Notes: generated from the sequence alone by a model not told the origin. A stretch of DNA of 64,000 nucleotides from Thermoanaerobacterium butyriciformans (GCF_017874545.1 NZ_JAGGLT010000010.1:1-64000), one strand, 5' to 3'; counted from the stretch's first letter, positions 46,285-57,660 are shown. A program made the numbers and translations.

Positions 46285-47658
46285 TTATTTTAAAGGATAC
46301 TTTATTATGAAGCTTACGCCTTTGTCCCTATTTACAGCTTTTATCTCACCATTGTAGAAGTCTACGATTTTCTTCGATATGGCAAGTCCTAAACCGAAAT
46401 TTCCCGTCTTGTCCTTGTACATCCTGTCAAATATATGTTTCATGTGCTTTTCATCTATCTTAGGACCGTCATTGTATATGTCTAGATAAGCATACTGTCC
46501 GTCCTTTTTAAGTGTCACTTTTATCACTTCATTAGCATACCTTAAAGCATTGTCAAGGATGTTTTCTATGCTGACTTCTATCTTGTCCCTATCGCCCTTT
46601 ATTATCACCTCGTCTAAGCTTAAATCCCACTCAATATCGCTTTTTATGATTTCAAACCTGCTTATTATGTTGTTCACGAGATCTTTTAGATTTATATAGT
46701 CAATTTTGCTGTCATTCTCCAGCACATAATCAAGAGTATTCAAATAAAGCATTTGGTTTATTTTCTTTTGAAGCCTTATCGCTTCGTCCTTTATTATGCC
46801 GGCGGTCTTTTCCAATGAATCGATGTACACACCGTCTATTATGGCATCTGCGTGGCTCATTATCACCATCACAGGTGTCTTTAGATCGTGTGATATGCTT
46901 TGCAAAAACATCTTTTCTTCTTCATCTGCCCTTTTAAGCTCTTTCTGCATCATATTCATGGAATTTGCCAGCATACCTATCTCGTCTTCCCTTTCTAAAT
47001 TTATCGGCTCTTTCCAGTCTTTGTGGGCGATTCTCATAGTGTACTCTTCCAGCTTCTTAAGCGGCTTTGCGATGTATCCAGCCACAATTATCGAAGCAAA
47101 AAAGCCAATGATTATAAATATGATTCCTATTGCTATAACCAAATAAAGAATAGTATTGTCAACAATGTTTGGTACATATGATACAAGATAAGCTTTATTG
47201 AATGAATCATAATTTACAGTGCTTATTATGAAGAAATATTGCATGTTGTTGTAGACTTCTTTATACAGCTTCTCTTTAATAGTGCCACCTTTTATGAAGC
47301 TGGACATCCAAAGCTTTACGCTCATTGTATTAAATGAAGGCGAATGTGGATCAGGTGGAGGCTCTCTATGGTTTATGTCTATGATTAAAGGTCTATTAGC
47401 TGTATCAAAATCTACAATGAAATTGTCCCCGCCCTTTAAATTTCTCAATCTACTGAAATTATTAAAACCTCCGCTGAAATTATCATTTTTTATAAGCATC
47501 TCATGTGAAACTTTCAAGTCCTGTATCTTATTATTTTCTTCTACTTTCCTGAAAGCAAAGAGGTACAAAACTGATATACTGCAAATTATAATCAGGATAA
47601 CTGCAGTAAATGTCATCCATATTCTCATTGCAAGCGAACGAAATCTAAATATCTTCAT
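46285..47658 (-). CDS. sensor histidine kinase
   Basis: This 457-aa kinase has one N-terminal membrane helix (ILIIICSISVLYLFAFRK), a ~130-residue external sensor region rich in Asn/Arg, a second helix (LVIAIGIIFIIIGFFASIIVAG), a HAMP region (GYIAKPLKKLEEYT), the phospho-histidine in SISHDLKTPVMVIMSH, and ATP-binding boxes N (IENILDNALRYA), G1 (IYNDGPKID) and G2 (GNFGLGLAISKK). It overlaps the response regulator gene by 4 bp (ATGA). The stimulus is unknown. Confidence 0.93.
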   Translation of the reverse strand: MKIFRFRSLAMRIWMTFTAVILIIICSISVLYLFAFRKVEENNKIQDLKVSHEMLIKNDNFSGGFNNFSRLRNLKGGDNFIVDFDTANRPLIIDINHREPPPDPHSPSFNTMSVKLWMSSFIKGGTIKEKLYKEVYNNMQYFFIISTVNYDSFNKAYLVSYVPNIVDNTILYLVIAIGIIFIIIGFFASIIVAGYIAKPLKKLEEYTMRIAHKDWKEPINLEREDEIGMLANSMNMMQKELKRADEEEKMFLQSISHDLKTPVMVIMSHADAIIDGVYIDSLEKTAGIIKDEAIRLQKKINQMLYLNTLDYVLENDSKIDYINLKDLVNNIISRFEIIKSDIEWDLSLDEVIIKGDRDKIEVSIENILDNALRYANEVIKVTLKKDGQYAYLDIYNDGPKIDEKHMKHIFDRMYKDKTGNFGLGLAISKKIVDFYNGEIKAVNRDKGVSFIIKYPLK

Positions 47659-48332
47659 GATTTACACACCAGTTTATAACCGTAACCATATACGGTCTCT
47701 ATATTTAACTTAGCAACCTTTTTCCTAAGCCTTCTTATAGTGTCATCTACAACTCTGTCAGAGCCAAAATAATCCTCGCCCCACACGTTATTCAATATCT
47801 GGTCCCTAGATACCACTATATTTTTATTTTTCACAAGATAACAAAAAAGCTCAAACTCCTTATTTGTAAGCTGTATCTCATTATCTCCCTCAAAAACAGT
47901 TCTTTGCTTCTCGCTCAGCCTGTATTCACCTACATATACAGGGTCATCGTTTTTCTCTTCTTCTTTCCCATATATTCTCTCCATAAGCTTGTTTGTCCTA
48001 ATGACAAGCTCCCGAGGCAAAAATGGCTTAGAAAGGTAATCATCGCTTCCAAGCTCTAAGCCTACTACCCTGTCAAGCTCTTCATTTCTGGCAGACATGA
48101 ATATGACAGGCGTAGATTTGTTGTGCTCTTTTATAGCTTTTATAAGCTCATATCCATCTACATCAGGAAGCATTATGTCAAGTATCCATAGATCTGGCAA
48201 ATCTTTTATCCTATCCATAGCAGTACTTCCATCAAAAAATGTAGTAACACTGTAACCTTCCCTCTCAAGGTACTTCTGCAAGAGAAGGTTCAGGCTCTTC
48301 TCATCCTCTACAAGATATATCTTTCTAGGCAA
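47655..48332 (-). CDS. OmpR/PhoB-family response regulator
   Basis: This protein of about 225 aa has a receiver (IYLVEDEKSLNLLLQKYL, phospho-aspartate in LWILDIMLPDVDG, PVIFMSARNEE, DDYLSKPFLPRELV) and a winged-helix DNA-binding domain (IQLTNKEFELFCYLVKN, VVDDTIRRLRKKV, ETVYGYGYKLV). The start is TTG after GAGGTGATAAGA. It forms a two-gene operon with the kinase. The next gene downstream along the chromosome is an S-layer protein, which is not evidence of regulation. Confidence 0.93.
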   Translation of the reverse strand: MPRKIYLVEDEKSLNLLLQKYLEREGYSVTTFFDGSTAMDRIKDLPDLWILDIMLPDVDGYELIKAIKEHNKSTPVIFMSARNEELDRVVGLELGSDDYLSKPFLPRELVIRTNKLMERIYGKEEEKNDDPVYVGEYRLSEKQRTVFEGDNEIQLTNKEFELFCYLVKNKNIVVSRDQILNNVWGEDYFGSDRVVDDTIRRLRKKVAKLNIETVYGYGYKLVCKS

Positions 48333-48449
48333 TCTTATCACCTCGTAATAGTAGGCACAACTCAAAGTCACAATAATCCTACTTTAATTATTATTCTACC
48401 ATAAAATTATCGAGAATTTTTAAAGAAATTATGTGAAGGATGTGTGAAA

Positions 48450-48495
48450 ATAAAAAAGCATGGCGAATAATCTTAAAAGGAAGATCGCCATGCTT
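48450..48495 (-). terminator. second terminator downstream of the S-layer gene
   Basis: AAGCATGGCGA pairs with TCGCCATGCTT, with TTTTTTATTTTC after it on the minus strand and a small inner hairpin. Confidence 0.75.
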
Positions 48496-48558
48496 CGATG
48501 TAAATAGAAATATATAAATCACATAAGTAAACTTAAGGCCTAACATATTATTAAACAT

Positions 48559-48589
48559 GAAAAAAGTCCTCCGAAGGAGGAGGACTTTT
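48559..48589 (-). terminator. first terminator of the S-layer gene
   Basis: AAAAGTCCTCC / GGAGGACTTTT with a short loop, followed by TTTTC on the minus strand, 10 nt past the stop. Two terminators in a row suit a very strongly expressed gene. Confidence 0.85.
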
Positions 48590-48598
48590 GGTTAGGGT

Positions 48599-51004
48599 TT
48601 AGTATTTTATAACAGCAACTCTGCCATTTGCATCAAGATATAATGTTACTGATGCAGGATTACCTGTTATATCAGATACATATTTCAAAGAATATGTGCT
48701 ATCTGAATTCTGATGTACTACTTCGTATCCAGGCGCTAATTGATAATATAACTGACCATTGCTTGCACTTTCAGCCTTTAATGTCATGTTAACAGTATTT
48801 ATATTTGATGTATAAACTGTTGCAGTTACAACAGAAGAAACTGGAACTGCATTTGTTACTTTTCCTGTATTATTATCTACAGTCAAAGTATATGGAGCAT
48901 TGCCACTTGTACTTGTTATTGTCAAGCCTAGATCTTTTGTTGCATCATATGTTACACTCTGTCCATTTACAAATGCTGTTATTCTTGTAAATGAACTATC
49001 TGAAGTTGTTACTTTGTAAGCTTTTGTTACAAAACCTACAACATCAGTCGTATCTGTTGAACTATATGATGCATCTTTAAGAACAACAGCTTCTACATTA
49101 TTGTATTGATCGTACGCAATCTTTAGAACACCACTTATACTGTTAATATCAGCTAATTTAACAACTGAATAACTATCATCAGTTGAATTGTAATTATAAA
49201 TTACTGTATTATCATTTAGATAATATGTTGTACTACCAATAGCTATCGTCTTTGCTGTAGTATTAATCGAAGTTGCTCCTGTTACACTGTTGTTAATTTT
49301 AATACCATCGGATGGTATATCAGTATCATAAACATTTTCTACAACTGTTTTATCTGAGCTTAATTCATATCTGACAAGACCATTTGCTGTTATATTCCTA
49401 TTTGCTGTGCTGCCATTGAGAGTATCATCCCAATTATATGTCGTTGTAGTTCCATCTGGAAGTAATAACTTAACCTTAGCTGTTAATGCCGAACCATACA
49501 CACTATCAAGAACTAATGCATAGTTAGAAGTAGTTGTTATTGAACCACTTAAGTATCTTAATGCATTACCATCCTTATCAAGTGCTAATGTTACAGTATC
49601 ACCAGCGCTAAATGTCTTACCTGTTAAATTCTCATAGTCTTTTCCATTTATTGTTATATAATTAGTTGAGCCATCATTATATGTTGCTTGAACTGTACCT
49701 GAAACAGTCTGTCTTACAACATATAGATATACGCCAACTTGATTGCCATCCGCATCATATTGCTTACCATAGTAAACAACATCATTAGCTTTGATATCTG
49801 TTAACTTCGAAACGTCACCTGTTACAGTATAATGATATGCATTTCCACTACTATCAACTAATGTATAGTTACCATTGTCCGTTGCAATATACTTAGCACC
49901 GCTTACAACATTAGCTGTAACAAATTTTGCAGCATAATCATAACCAGTTACAACTGCATAATCATATGTCTTATCTCCATTGTTATCTATAAATTTAACA
50001 TCAAAGCTCGCTGGTAATGTCTTTGTCTTTAACGCATTCCAGTTTGTCAAATATCCATTATAGAGAATATATTGAATATTCTTTAACGAAACATTTGTTG
50101 CATTTCCATCGCTATCATATACATCGCCTGTTGTTGTTACATTCTTTATAGTAGCATCTGTATATGTCTTTGTATTATTAGTATTTTCTTCCACTAATAC
50201 TGGAGTACCAGTACTTGTGAAATATACATTAACATCTTCACCAACATATGGTGTAAAATCAATGTTACCAGCACTCTTTACAACTTCTTTTCCTGCAGAA
50301 ACGTCATATAGCTCTACATTTCCTGCAGCTACATCACTTGTCTGATCAGCTGTAGCTAAAACGATGTATTCTGTAGGTGTAGCAACTTTTGTTATTAATT
50401 TTTTCCCTGTATCACTTTCTGCACCATCAACATATTTATTGATGTCGAGATCCAATGCATTGTTAACAAGCATAGCCATTTGGCCACGTGTTATTGTTGC
50501 ATTTGCTGAAAGCGTAACGCCATTTGTTATGCCAACATTTGTAGCTTTAGCTATTACACCATATGGCCATGAATAATCTGCTGTATATCCCAATGCTCTT
50601 AATATTAATGCAAGAGCTTCTGGATATGTTACTGTATTGTTAGGCTTAAATGTTCCATCTGGATAACCACTTGGATCAGCAATATTTATATCGCCTGATG
50701 CCCAATAGCTAGCTGGAACATCGCTGAACTTTGTTGGACCTACTGCCAACTTAGCAGCATCTTGTAAGCCTTCTGCTGCATTTACAAATGCAATCATTTG
50801 TGCTCTTGTTACAGCACCATCAGGTTGATATGTGCCATCTGGCATACCTGATACTAAACCTAACGATTGCAGGCGTGCAACTGCACTCGCATACGGTGCA
50901 CTATCACTCACATCTGAGAATGTTCCTGCAAAGCCTACTGCCATTGCACTGAACACCAGTGTGAAAGTGAGAACCACTGCTATTAACTTTTTAAGGTTCT
51001 TCAT
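48599..51004 (-). CDS. S-layer protein with N-terminal SLH domains
   Basis: This 801-aa protein has a signal peptide (residues ~1-27, VLTFTLVFSAMAVGFAG), then three SLH repeats (~28-205; for example VSGMPDGTYQPDGAVTRAQM, YPDGTFKPNNTVTYPEAL), which bind pyruvylated wall polymer, then a ~590-residue beta-rich Thr/Val/Ser/Asn-rich region that would build the lattice. It is rich in repetitive TTY/YDYA-like stretches and lacks cysteine. The start ATG has AGGAGGAGGATTTATTCC. Strong promoter, long leader and double terminator fit a highly abundant surface protein. Confidence 0.9.
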   Translation of the reverse strand: MKNLKKLIAVVLTFTLVFSAMAVGFAGTFSDVSDSAPYASAVARLQSLGLVSGMPDGTYQPDGAVTRAQMIAFVNAAEGLQDAAKLAVGPTKFSDVPASYWASGDINIADPSGYPDGTFKPNNTVTYPEALALILRALGYTADYSWPYGVIAKATNVGITNGVTLSANATITRGQMAMLVNNALDLDINKYVDGAESDTGKKLITKVATPTEYIVLATADQTSDVAAGNVELYDVSAGKEVVKSAGNIDFTPYVGEDVNVYFTSTGTPVLVEENTNNTKTYTDATIKNVTTTGDVYDSDGNATNVSLKNIQYILYNGYLTNWNALKTKTLPASFDVKFIDNNGDKTYDYAVVTGYDYAAKFVTANVVSGAKYIATDNGNYTLVDSSGNAYHYTVTGDVSKLTDIKANDVVYYGKQYDADGNQVGVYLYVVRQTVSGTVQATYNDGSTNYITINGKDYENLTGKTFSAGDTVTLALDKDGNALRYLSGSITTTSNYALVLDSVYGSALTAKVKLLLPDGTTTTYNWDDTLNGSTANRNITANGLVRYELSSDKTVVENVYDTDIPSDGIKINNSVTGATSINTTAKTIAIGSTTYYLNDNTVIYNYNSTDDSYSVVKLADINSISGVLKIAYDQYNNVEAVVLKDASYSSTDTTDVVGFVTKAYKVTTSDSSFTRITAFVNGQSVTYDATKDLGLTITSTSGNAPYTLTVDNNTGKVTNAVPVSSVVTATVYTSNINTVNMTLKAESASNGQLYYQLAPGYEVVHQNSDSTYSLKYVSDITGNPASVTLYLDANGRVAVIKY

Positions 51005-51112
51005 GGAATAAATCCTCCTCCTTAATATATAATGTTATATTTTTCTTTTGAAAGGTGGTACCTTCCAAAAAGCTTTTGACTATGTAAGGTGGCTCTTTGC
51101 CAACCTGAATTT

Positions 51113-51142
51113 ATTATATCATCGTGTCAATCATGAAGTCAA
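51113..51142 (-). promoter_or_regulatory. promoter of the S-layer gene
   Basis: TTGACT (51137-51142), an 18-nt spacer and TGATATAAT give a good promoter with an extended -10. The ~105-nt leader holds AGGTTGGC/GAGCCACCT and AAGGT-ACC-ACCTT hairpins, which may stabilise the mRNA. Confidence 0.75.
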
Positions 51143-51209
51143 TAAATGTTACCATTTTGTAATAATTCTGTAATAATTGATTAACAATAATTTTATAGCC
51201 AATAAATTC

Positions 51210-51260
51210 TAAAAATTTATCATCGCTCACAAATTACGCTTATGACAAATTTTCATTTTA
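51210..51260. repeat. palindromic intergenic repeat, copy 4 (half)
   Basis: AAAAATTTATCATCGCTCACAAATTACGCTTATGA matches one end of copies 1 and 3 (CTCACAAATTtCG core), with no opposite arm. It sits between S-layer and DUF4127 genes. Confidence 0.55.
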
Positions 51261-51345
51261 TTAGTGCATAATTAGATATATACGACAAACTTTGAAAATA
51301 TCCTTCTTAAATTTAACATAAAATTATTAACAAATTATTAAATTT

Positions 51346-52884
51346 TTAGTCCAAAATTGGTGCAACTTTTACTTCAAACATCCTGTTCCATGGATATTCT
51401 ACATCTGCACCTTTTATTTTAATGCCGCAATCGGCGTATACGAACATAAGCGTATCAAGATACGGTTTCATCTTTTGTTTTAGCGCTGCATCTGCTTCAT
51501 CTTTATTTTCTATATTATCTTGGTTTATGCCATTCGAATTTGCCCAGCTTTGCATCGCATCTCTCACTATGCTCTGGTATATGTAGTCATCAGCATATCT
51601 TATGAATGTAAATGCATAGTAGTATTTCTGTCTTTCTTCTAAGTCTTTTTTATCCTTTTTCGCATCAATATATGATTTTATGCTTAACTCTGCTACTACT
51701 GTCCCTATAGAGTTGCTGGGGGTGTTCCAGCCAGAATATGCATCAATAAGCTTTATAAGTTTATCTTTAAATATCTGTTCTACAAGATCTTTATCACCTC
51801 CATTTGTCTTGGCTACATCTGCTACGCCAAAATTTTGTCCACTAATTTTATATTTACTAACTACATTTTTTATTCCTGTTTTATTATTTTTGTGCATGTG
51901 AATATAAATAATATTTTTTGCATTGTCAGACTCAGTTCCTCCCACATAGTCTATTTTCTCCTCTGTTATCTCTCTTACTGTCCCGCCTTCGTAAGACAGA
52001 TAACTATTTTCATCGCCATTTTCTTCATATACTATTTTATACGTTGGCCTGAAGCTTTTTTCTTCGTTTAATATCTTAGCCACCGTCATCATGCTTATCT
52101 CATCGGCACCATGAAGCATATAAATATTCTTATAGCCTTTTATGGTACTTTTTAGATCGTCATACGAGTATTTAAGCATGCTTTTCATTGTAGTATCGTC
52201 AAGGCCGATTGTCAAAGTGACATTTGGCTTTAAATTCGATGCGATTTCTTCATTTATAAGCACTTCTGATGCAATTACGTACATGTAGTTAAATAGATAG
52301 GATGGCATGCGGGATTTCAGCTTATTCAGCATTTCTGCATCATTTTCTGATATGGCTTTTTTTACTTCATTATAATATTCTATATTAGTGCTGTTTTGAA
52401 CATACTTTGTATCCTGCTGATAAAGCACAGGCGCTACCTGTGGCATTATAGAGATCAATACAAGTCTTTTACCATTTGACAAGCTCATAATCTCTTTTAA
52501 TCTTTCAATGCCTTCTTTATATGACATGTCGTTTAAATAATTTCGTGATGCTATGAGCCCCCCTGATATAAATTGATTTGTAGATATTATAACAGCACTT
52601 ACGTCAGGCCTTGTTACAGAGCCTTTAAGCCAATCATAAATCATATCTTGATTGCTTTTTTTCTTGTAATCGTCAAGTGCATCAATAGGTGGCACTAAAA
52701 GCTCTTTTCCTCCTGCCTTTGCCAATATCTCTACATTTTGAAGCGATACAGGTCTTGTATCAAGAGGAACAAATACTATTTTATCTTTTGATACGTACTT
52801 TATATCATCTTTATATGAAGTCTTAACGATGGCTATATTCATCGTTATTAAAAATATCAGTAAAATTATAAAAAATCGCTTCAT
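51346..52884 (-). CDS. DUF4127 family exported protein
   Basis: This 512-aa protein has an N-terminal hydrophobic signal/anchor (FFIILLIFLITMNIAIV). The family signature is FVPLDTRPVSLQNVEIL, VSAVIISTNQFISGGLIASR, then GTVREITEEKIDYVGGTESD and ADDYIYQSIVRDAMQSWANS near the C terminus. DUF4127 has no settled function; the fold is thought to be a metal-binding or hydrolase-like one. It is monocistronic. The plus-strand deacetylase diverges from it. Confidence 0.85.
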   Translation of the reverse strand: MKRFFIILLIFLITMNIAIVKTSYKDDIKYVSKDKIVFVPLDTRPVSLQNVEILAKAGGKELLVPPIDALDDYKKKSNQDMIYDWLKGSVTRPDVSAVIISTNQFISGGLIASRNYLNDMSYKEGIERLKEIMSLSNGKRLVLISIMPQVAPVLYQQDTKYVQNSTNIEYYNEVKKAISENDAEMLNKLKSRMPSYLFNYMYVIASEVLINEEIASNLKPNVTLTIGLDDTTMKSMLKYSYDDLKSTIKGYKNIYMLHGADEISMMTVAKILNEEKSFRPTYKIVYEENGDENSYLSYEGGTVREITEEKIDYVGGTESDNAKNIIYIHMHKNNKTGIKNVVSKYKISGQNFGVADVAKTNGGDKDLVEQIFKDKLIKLIDAYSGWNTPSNSIGTVVAELSIKSYIDAKKDKKDLEERQKYYYAFTFIRYADDYIYQSIVRDAMQSWANSNGINQDNIENKDEADAALKQKMKPYLDTLMFVYADCGIKIKGADVEYPWNRMFEVKVAPILD

Positions 52885-52942
52885 TATTGCTTATTTCTCC
52901 TCTTGGAAATTTATCAATTATCATTTGCTAAAGAAATATTAT

Positions 52943-53058
52943 TCCTGAAAAATTTATCAACCCTCACAAATTCCGCTTATCACATATATCATCAATTAGC
53001 TTCGTACGTTCGGTTGTCACCATCTATGCACTGTTATAGCTTTCTATATTATTTTACA
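52943..53058. repeat. palindromic intergenic repeat, copy 3 (degenerate)
   Basis: AATTTATCAACCCTCACAAATTCCG, ATATATCATCAATTAG...TCG and CATCTATGCACTGTTATAGC line up with the first arm and core of copy 1. The far arm is lost or decayed. It overlaps the upstream region of the deacetylase gene. Confidence 0.55.
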
Positions 53059-53095
53059 ATAAGTTATGATATAATGCTATTGCGAGGTGAAATAA

Positions 53096-53956
53096 TTGAA
53101 GAAATTTGCAATAATTTTATCTTTGATAATGATAATTGCCGCATTTGGTTTTTATAGATATGAAAAGGCAGAAAACTTAAAAAAGTGCGTCCCGGTCCTT
53201 ATGTATCACAATATATACGACGGCAAAATCCCTCCAAATAAAAACGGTGTGCTTGTCACTCCGCAAAACTTTGAGAAGCAGATTATGTATCTTAAAAATC
53301 ACGGATATCAGACTATCACTGTGGAAGACCTTTATAATTTTATGAAGTACGGCAAAATGCTTCCAAAGAAGCCTATACTTATAACATTTGATGACGGCTA
53401 TCTAGGCAATTACACTTACGCATATCCGCTATTTAAAAAAATAGGATATAAAGGTGTCATAAACGTAATAGTAAAAAATGTGCCATCGCCTACCAACAAA
53501 GTAATCACTCCATATCCGCATTTTGACTGGATTGAGGCAAAAGAGATGTCTTCAAATGGTGTGATGGAGATTGAAAGCCATACATACGATTCTCACAGGT
53601 ATGCAAAAAGCGGAAATCATGATATACCTATGCTGTCAGGTCCTATAGATGTAAATGGGAAACTTGAAACGATGGATGAATACAGAGAAAGGATAAAGAA
53701 TGATCTTTCAAAAGCAAAAATGGAAATAGAAAAAAATTTAGGGAAAGAAGTTATTGCTTTAGCTTACCCTTATGGTGTCGGTAGTGAAACATCAAAAGAC
53801 GTAGCAGCTTCATTAGGATATAAAGTGATATTTACTATGGAGGAAGGCGTCAATGTATATAAAGGCGACACATATGCAGTGAAGCGTATAACTGTGAAAA
53901 ACACCGATACAGGTGAAGATATATTAAAAAAGATAGAGATGTATGAAGGAAAGTGA
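53096..53956 (+). CDS. secreted polysaccharide deacetylase (CE4/NodB)
   Basis: This 286-aa protein has a short N-terminal hydrophobic segment (FAIILSLIMIIAAFGFY) as signal or anchor, then a NodB domain: CVPVLMYHNI, ILITFDDGYLGNYTYAYP (catalytic aspartate and metal aspartate), ESHTYDSHRYA (metal histidines), and ALAYPYGVGSETS. It likely removes acetyl groups from wall or secondary polysaccharide. The start is TTG with GAGGTGAAATAA upstream. It is the first plus-strand gene after the S-layer block. Confidence 0.88.
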   Translation: MKKFAIILSLIMIIAAFGFYRYEKAENLKKCVPVLMYHNIYDGKIPPNKNGVLVTPQNFEKQIMYLKNHGYQTITVEDLYNFMKYGKMLPKKPILITFDDGYLGNYTYAYPLFKKIGYKGVINVIVKNVPSPTNKVITPYPHFDWIEAKEMSSNGVMEIESHTYDSHRYAKSGNHDIPMLSGPIDVNGKLETMDEYRERIKNDLSKAKMEIEKNLGKEVIALAYPYGVGSETSKDVAASLGYKVIFTMEEGVNVYKGDTYAVKRITVKNTDTGEDILKKIEMYEGK

Positions 53957-53963
53957 TGAAGCA

Positions 53964-55004
53964 TCATTTGCCGACGACAACCGCAGAAAATTTGTACTTT
54001 TTAATAAGCATCGCGAAAACATATGACACTACATAAATTATAATAAATGTCATTATTATGTAAATATCGTATAGATATTGATTGCCTGTATTTAAAAAGT
54101 GATTTAGCACATCTAAAAAGAGCGGATGTGACAAATATATCCCGAATGAAAACTTGCCTGTGCTTACCAATAACCAACTTAAATTATGATAATTTAATAT
54201 TTTTGCCGATAGAGCAAAAAAGAACAATGACGCTACGAGCGTAAATGTATAATAATAAATATTGTACAGATTAGAATCTATCTGTTTATTAGCAAATGCC
54301 TTAAGTGATATGTCAACAAAAAGATAGCCAAATAAAATTACAGCAAAAAACGAATTAAGTAATTTTTTATGGTGATATTTCCCTGACTCATGTATGTTTT
54401 CACCAACATACATACCTGCAACTATAAATGAAATATAAGTTATAAAAAGATCGCCAGAATTTCGGTAATATCTGCTTATGACGTATTTAAATAAAAATAT
54501 ATCTGCTATCTGAAATATTACAATAGATATTAAAATTGTGTATATGTTTTTATTTATAAGCTTGTATATATAAAGCAGTACAGGAAACAAAACATACAGT
54601 TGTACTATTATGACTATAAAATAAAGATGGTAGAACATGCCACCAAACAGGATATTTTTAATAGTCAATATTGATTTTAATGGCACATGGTGTATTATGT
54701 ACAGGTATGCACCGTATATCATTGTCCAAGCAATATATGGCAGCAATACGTTTTTAAGCCGTTTTTTATAAAATAATTTCCAATCGCACCCATTGCCGTA
54801 ATTGTACATAAGAAGCATGGCTGAAGCAAATACAAATGCTGGAACTGCAAACTGTGAAAACCTATTTATAAATGCGAAAATTAAGTATGATGTAGATGAC
54901 TTATCCAATGTAGATACTGCACTACCCGTCGTGTGTATCATCAAAACCGCTATTATAGATATGCCCTTCAATACATCAATCTCGTCTATCCGTGATTTTG
55001 TCAT
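53964..55004 (-). CDS. acyltransferase family 3 membrane protein
   Basis: This 346-aa protein has about ten membrane segments. RIDEIDVLKGISIIAVLMIHT carries the family's cytoplasmic Arg/Asp motif and conserved histidine, and the C-terminal FGIYLSHPLFLDVLNHFL is typical. It likely O-acetylates a surface polysaccharide using acetyl-CoA. It converges with the deacetylase gene, 8 bp apart, so the two could set the acetyl level of one polymer (inference). Confidence 0.85.
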   Translation of the reverse strand: MTKSRIDEIDVLKGISIIAVLMIHTTGSAVSTLDKSSTSYLIFAFINRFSQFAVPAFVFASAMLLMYNYGNGCDWKLFYKKRLKNVLLPYIAWTMIYGAYLYIIHHVPLKSILTIKNILFGGMFYHLYFIVIIVQLYVLFPVLLYIYKLINKNIYTILISIVIFQIADIFLFKYVISRYYRNSGDLFITYISFIVAGMYVGENIHESGKYHHKKLLNSFFAVILFGYLFVDISLKAFANKQIDSNLYNIYYYTFTLVASLFFFALSAKILNYHNLSWLLVSTGKFSFGIYLSHPLFLDVLNHFLNTGNQYLYDIYIIMTFIIIYVVSYVFAMLIKKYKFSAVVVGK

Positions 55005-55037
55005 TAATCTCTCTCCTTGAAAAATATCATGTGCAAC

Positions 55038-55469
55038 TCATATTAGTTTCTGACCTAAAAACGCACCTATAGAATTAATGTATTTTTTAAAGTCAATTAA
55101 ATTATTTTGTAGGATACTATAAATTTCTTCCTCATTGACATCATCATAAAAATGTACGATTCTATTGCGAAACTTCGCCATTTGCTTATATGTATTTACC
55201 ATATCAATAGGCAGAATATTGTATTTCCCTAGAATTTCAAAAGTATCAGCATAAGTTTTTGGGGAATCTAATCCATTCCTTGATATGATATGATTTCCTA
55301 TATCTATCATCGCCTCTATAGCTATTTGCAAATTATATTTAGCAGAGTCATAATATATAAAATCTGATACAAATTCCTTTGGTTTTAAATTTGCAAGTTC
55401 TTCAAGATTCTTTATGCAATTTTTTATAATAGTTATTTTTTTTAGAATTTTTTCAATATCATAGGGCAT
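55038..55469 (-). CDS. hepT: HepT-like toxin (HEPN, DUF86)
   Basis: This 143-aa all-helical HEPN protein has the catalytic RNase motif RX4HXY in RNRIVHFYDD. The motif is complete. HepT proteins are ribonucleases whose partner nucleotidyltransferase MntA modifies the motif tyrosine. It overlaps the 3' end of the partner gene by 11 bp. Other strands: N-terminal YDIEKILKKITIIKNCIKNL and ALEAMIDIGNHIISR-like helix. Confidence 0.87.
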   Translation of the reverse strand: MPYDIEKILKKITIIKNCIKNLEELANLKPKEFVSDFIYYDSAKYNLQIAIEAMIDIGNHIISRNGLDSPKTYADTFEILGKYNILPIDMVNTYKQMAKFRNRIVHFYDDVNEEEIYSILQNNLIDFKKYINSIGAFLGQKLI

Positions 55470-55881
55470 TTTCTTTCAGTCCTTTCAAATAATCGTCGTA
55501 AAAAAATTTCATTGTTATTCCATAATCACCGTAAAATTTAAAAACATTTTCTTTAAAATCGGCTAATTTTAAATAATCTCTGCAATACAATAGATCGCCT
55601 GTATAGATTACCTTATGTTTAAACTCAAGAGATGCTTTGTTTAGATTTATTAAATCTATATCATCTGTACCTAATATTTCTGAAAATTTTACTTCTAATG
55701 AAAGCTCATCATTAAGGCTTGGCATACGTTCATATAAAACGGCAAAATCAATGTCACTATTGTCATTTTGATATTCCGTCCCATACGATCCAAAGATATA
55801 CAAAGTTAATATATTAGGATTTTGTTTTATATAATCTACAAGCAAATCAATCTGTTTTTTGATATTTGTTAAATTTCTCAT
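55459..55881 (-). CDS. mntA: MntA-like minimal nucleotidyltransferase antitoxin
   Basis: This protein of about 140 aa has the polymerase-beta-like core TLYIFGSYGTEYQNDNSDID with GS...DxD motif, all metal aspartates present. It would AMPylate the HepT tyrosine and so block its RNase. The ATG follows TTGGTGATAATT. It overlaps hepT (antitoxin first, then toxin), the usual order for this family. Confidence 0.87.
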   Translation of the reverse strand: MRNLTNIKKQIDLLVDYIKQNPNILTLYIFGSYGTEYQNDNSDIDFAVLYERMPSLNDELSLEVKFSEILGTDDIDLINLNKASLEFKHKVIYTGDLLYCRDYLKLADFKENVFKFYGDYGITMKFFYDDYLKGLKENAL

Positions 55882-55937
55882 AATTATCACCAATTTACTA
55901 ATTTTCATTGTCATTATATCACAAAAAAGGTGCAAAT

Positions 55938-55962
55938 CAAAAAAGGACCCAAATGTGGATCC

Positions 55963-55964
<2 letters not shown>
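55938..55964 (-). terminator. pyrG terminator
   Basis: AAGGATCC / GGGTCCTT with one wobble, then TTTTTTG on the minus strand, at the pyrG stop. Confidence 0.8.
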
Positions 55965-57570
<1,606 letters not shown>

Positions 57571-57629
57571 TCATTTTTTATTTTATCTTATATCGAACAC
57601 AAAATGCATTTAATTAAGTGAAAGGCATT

Positions 57630-57660
57630 AAAAAAATCTCTATTCTTAAAAATAGAGACT
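57630..57660 (-). terminator. terminator in the pyrG leader
   Basis: TCTCTATT / AATAGAGA with TTTTTTT after it on the minus strand, ~70 nt upstream of the pyrG start. It may be an attenuator of pyrG or the end of transcripts coming from the toxin locus. Confidence 0.7.

Noticed and set aside
48805-50576. Several plus-strand ORFs inside the S-layer gene
   Set aside because: They are shadows of the low-complexity minus-strand gene and have no ribosome sites.
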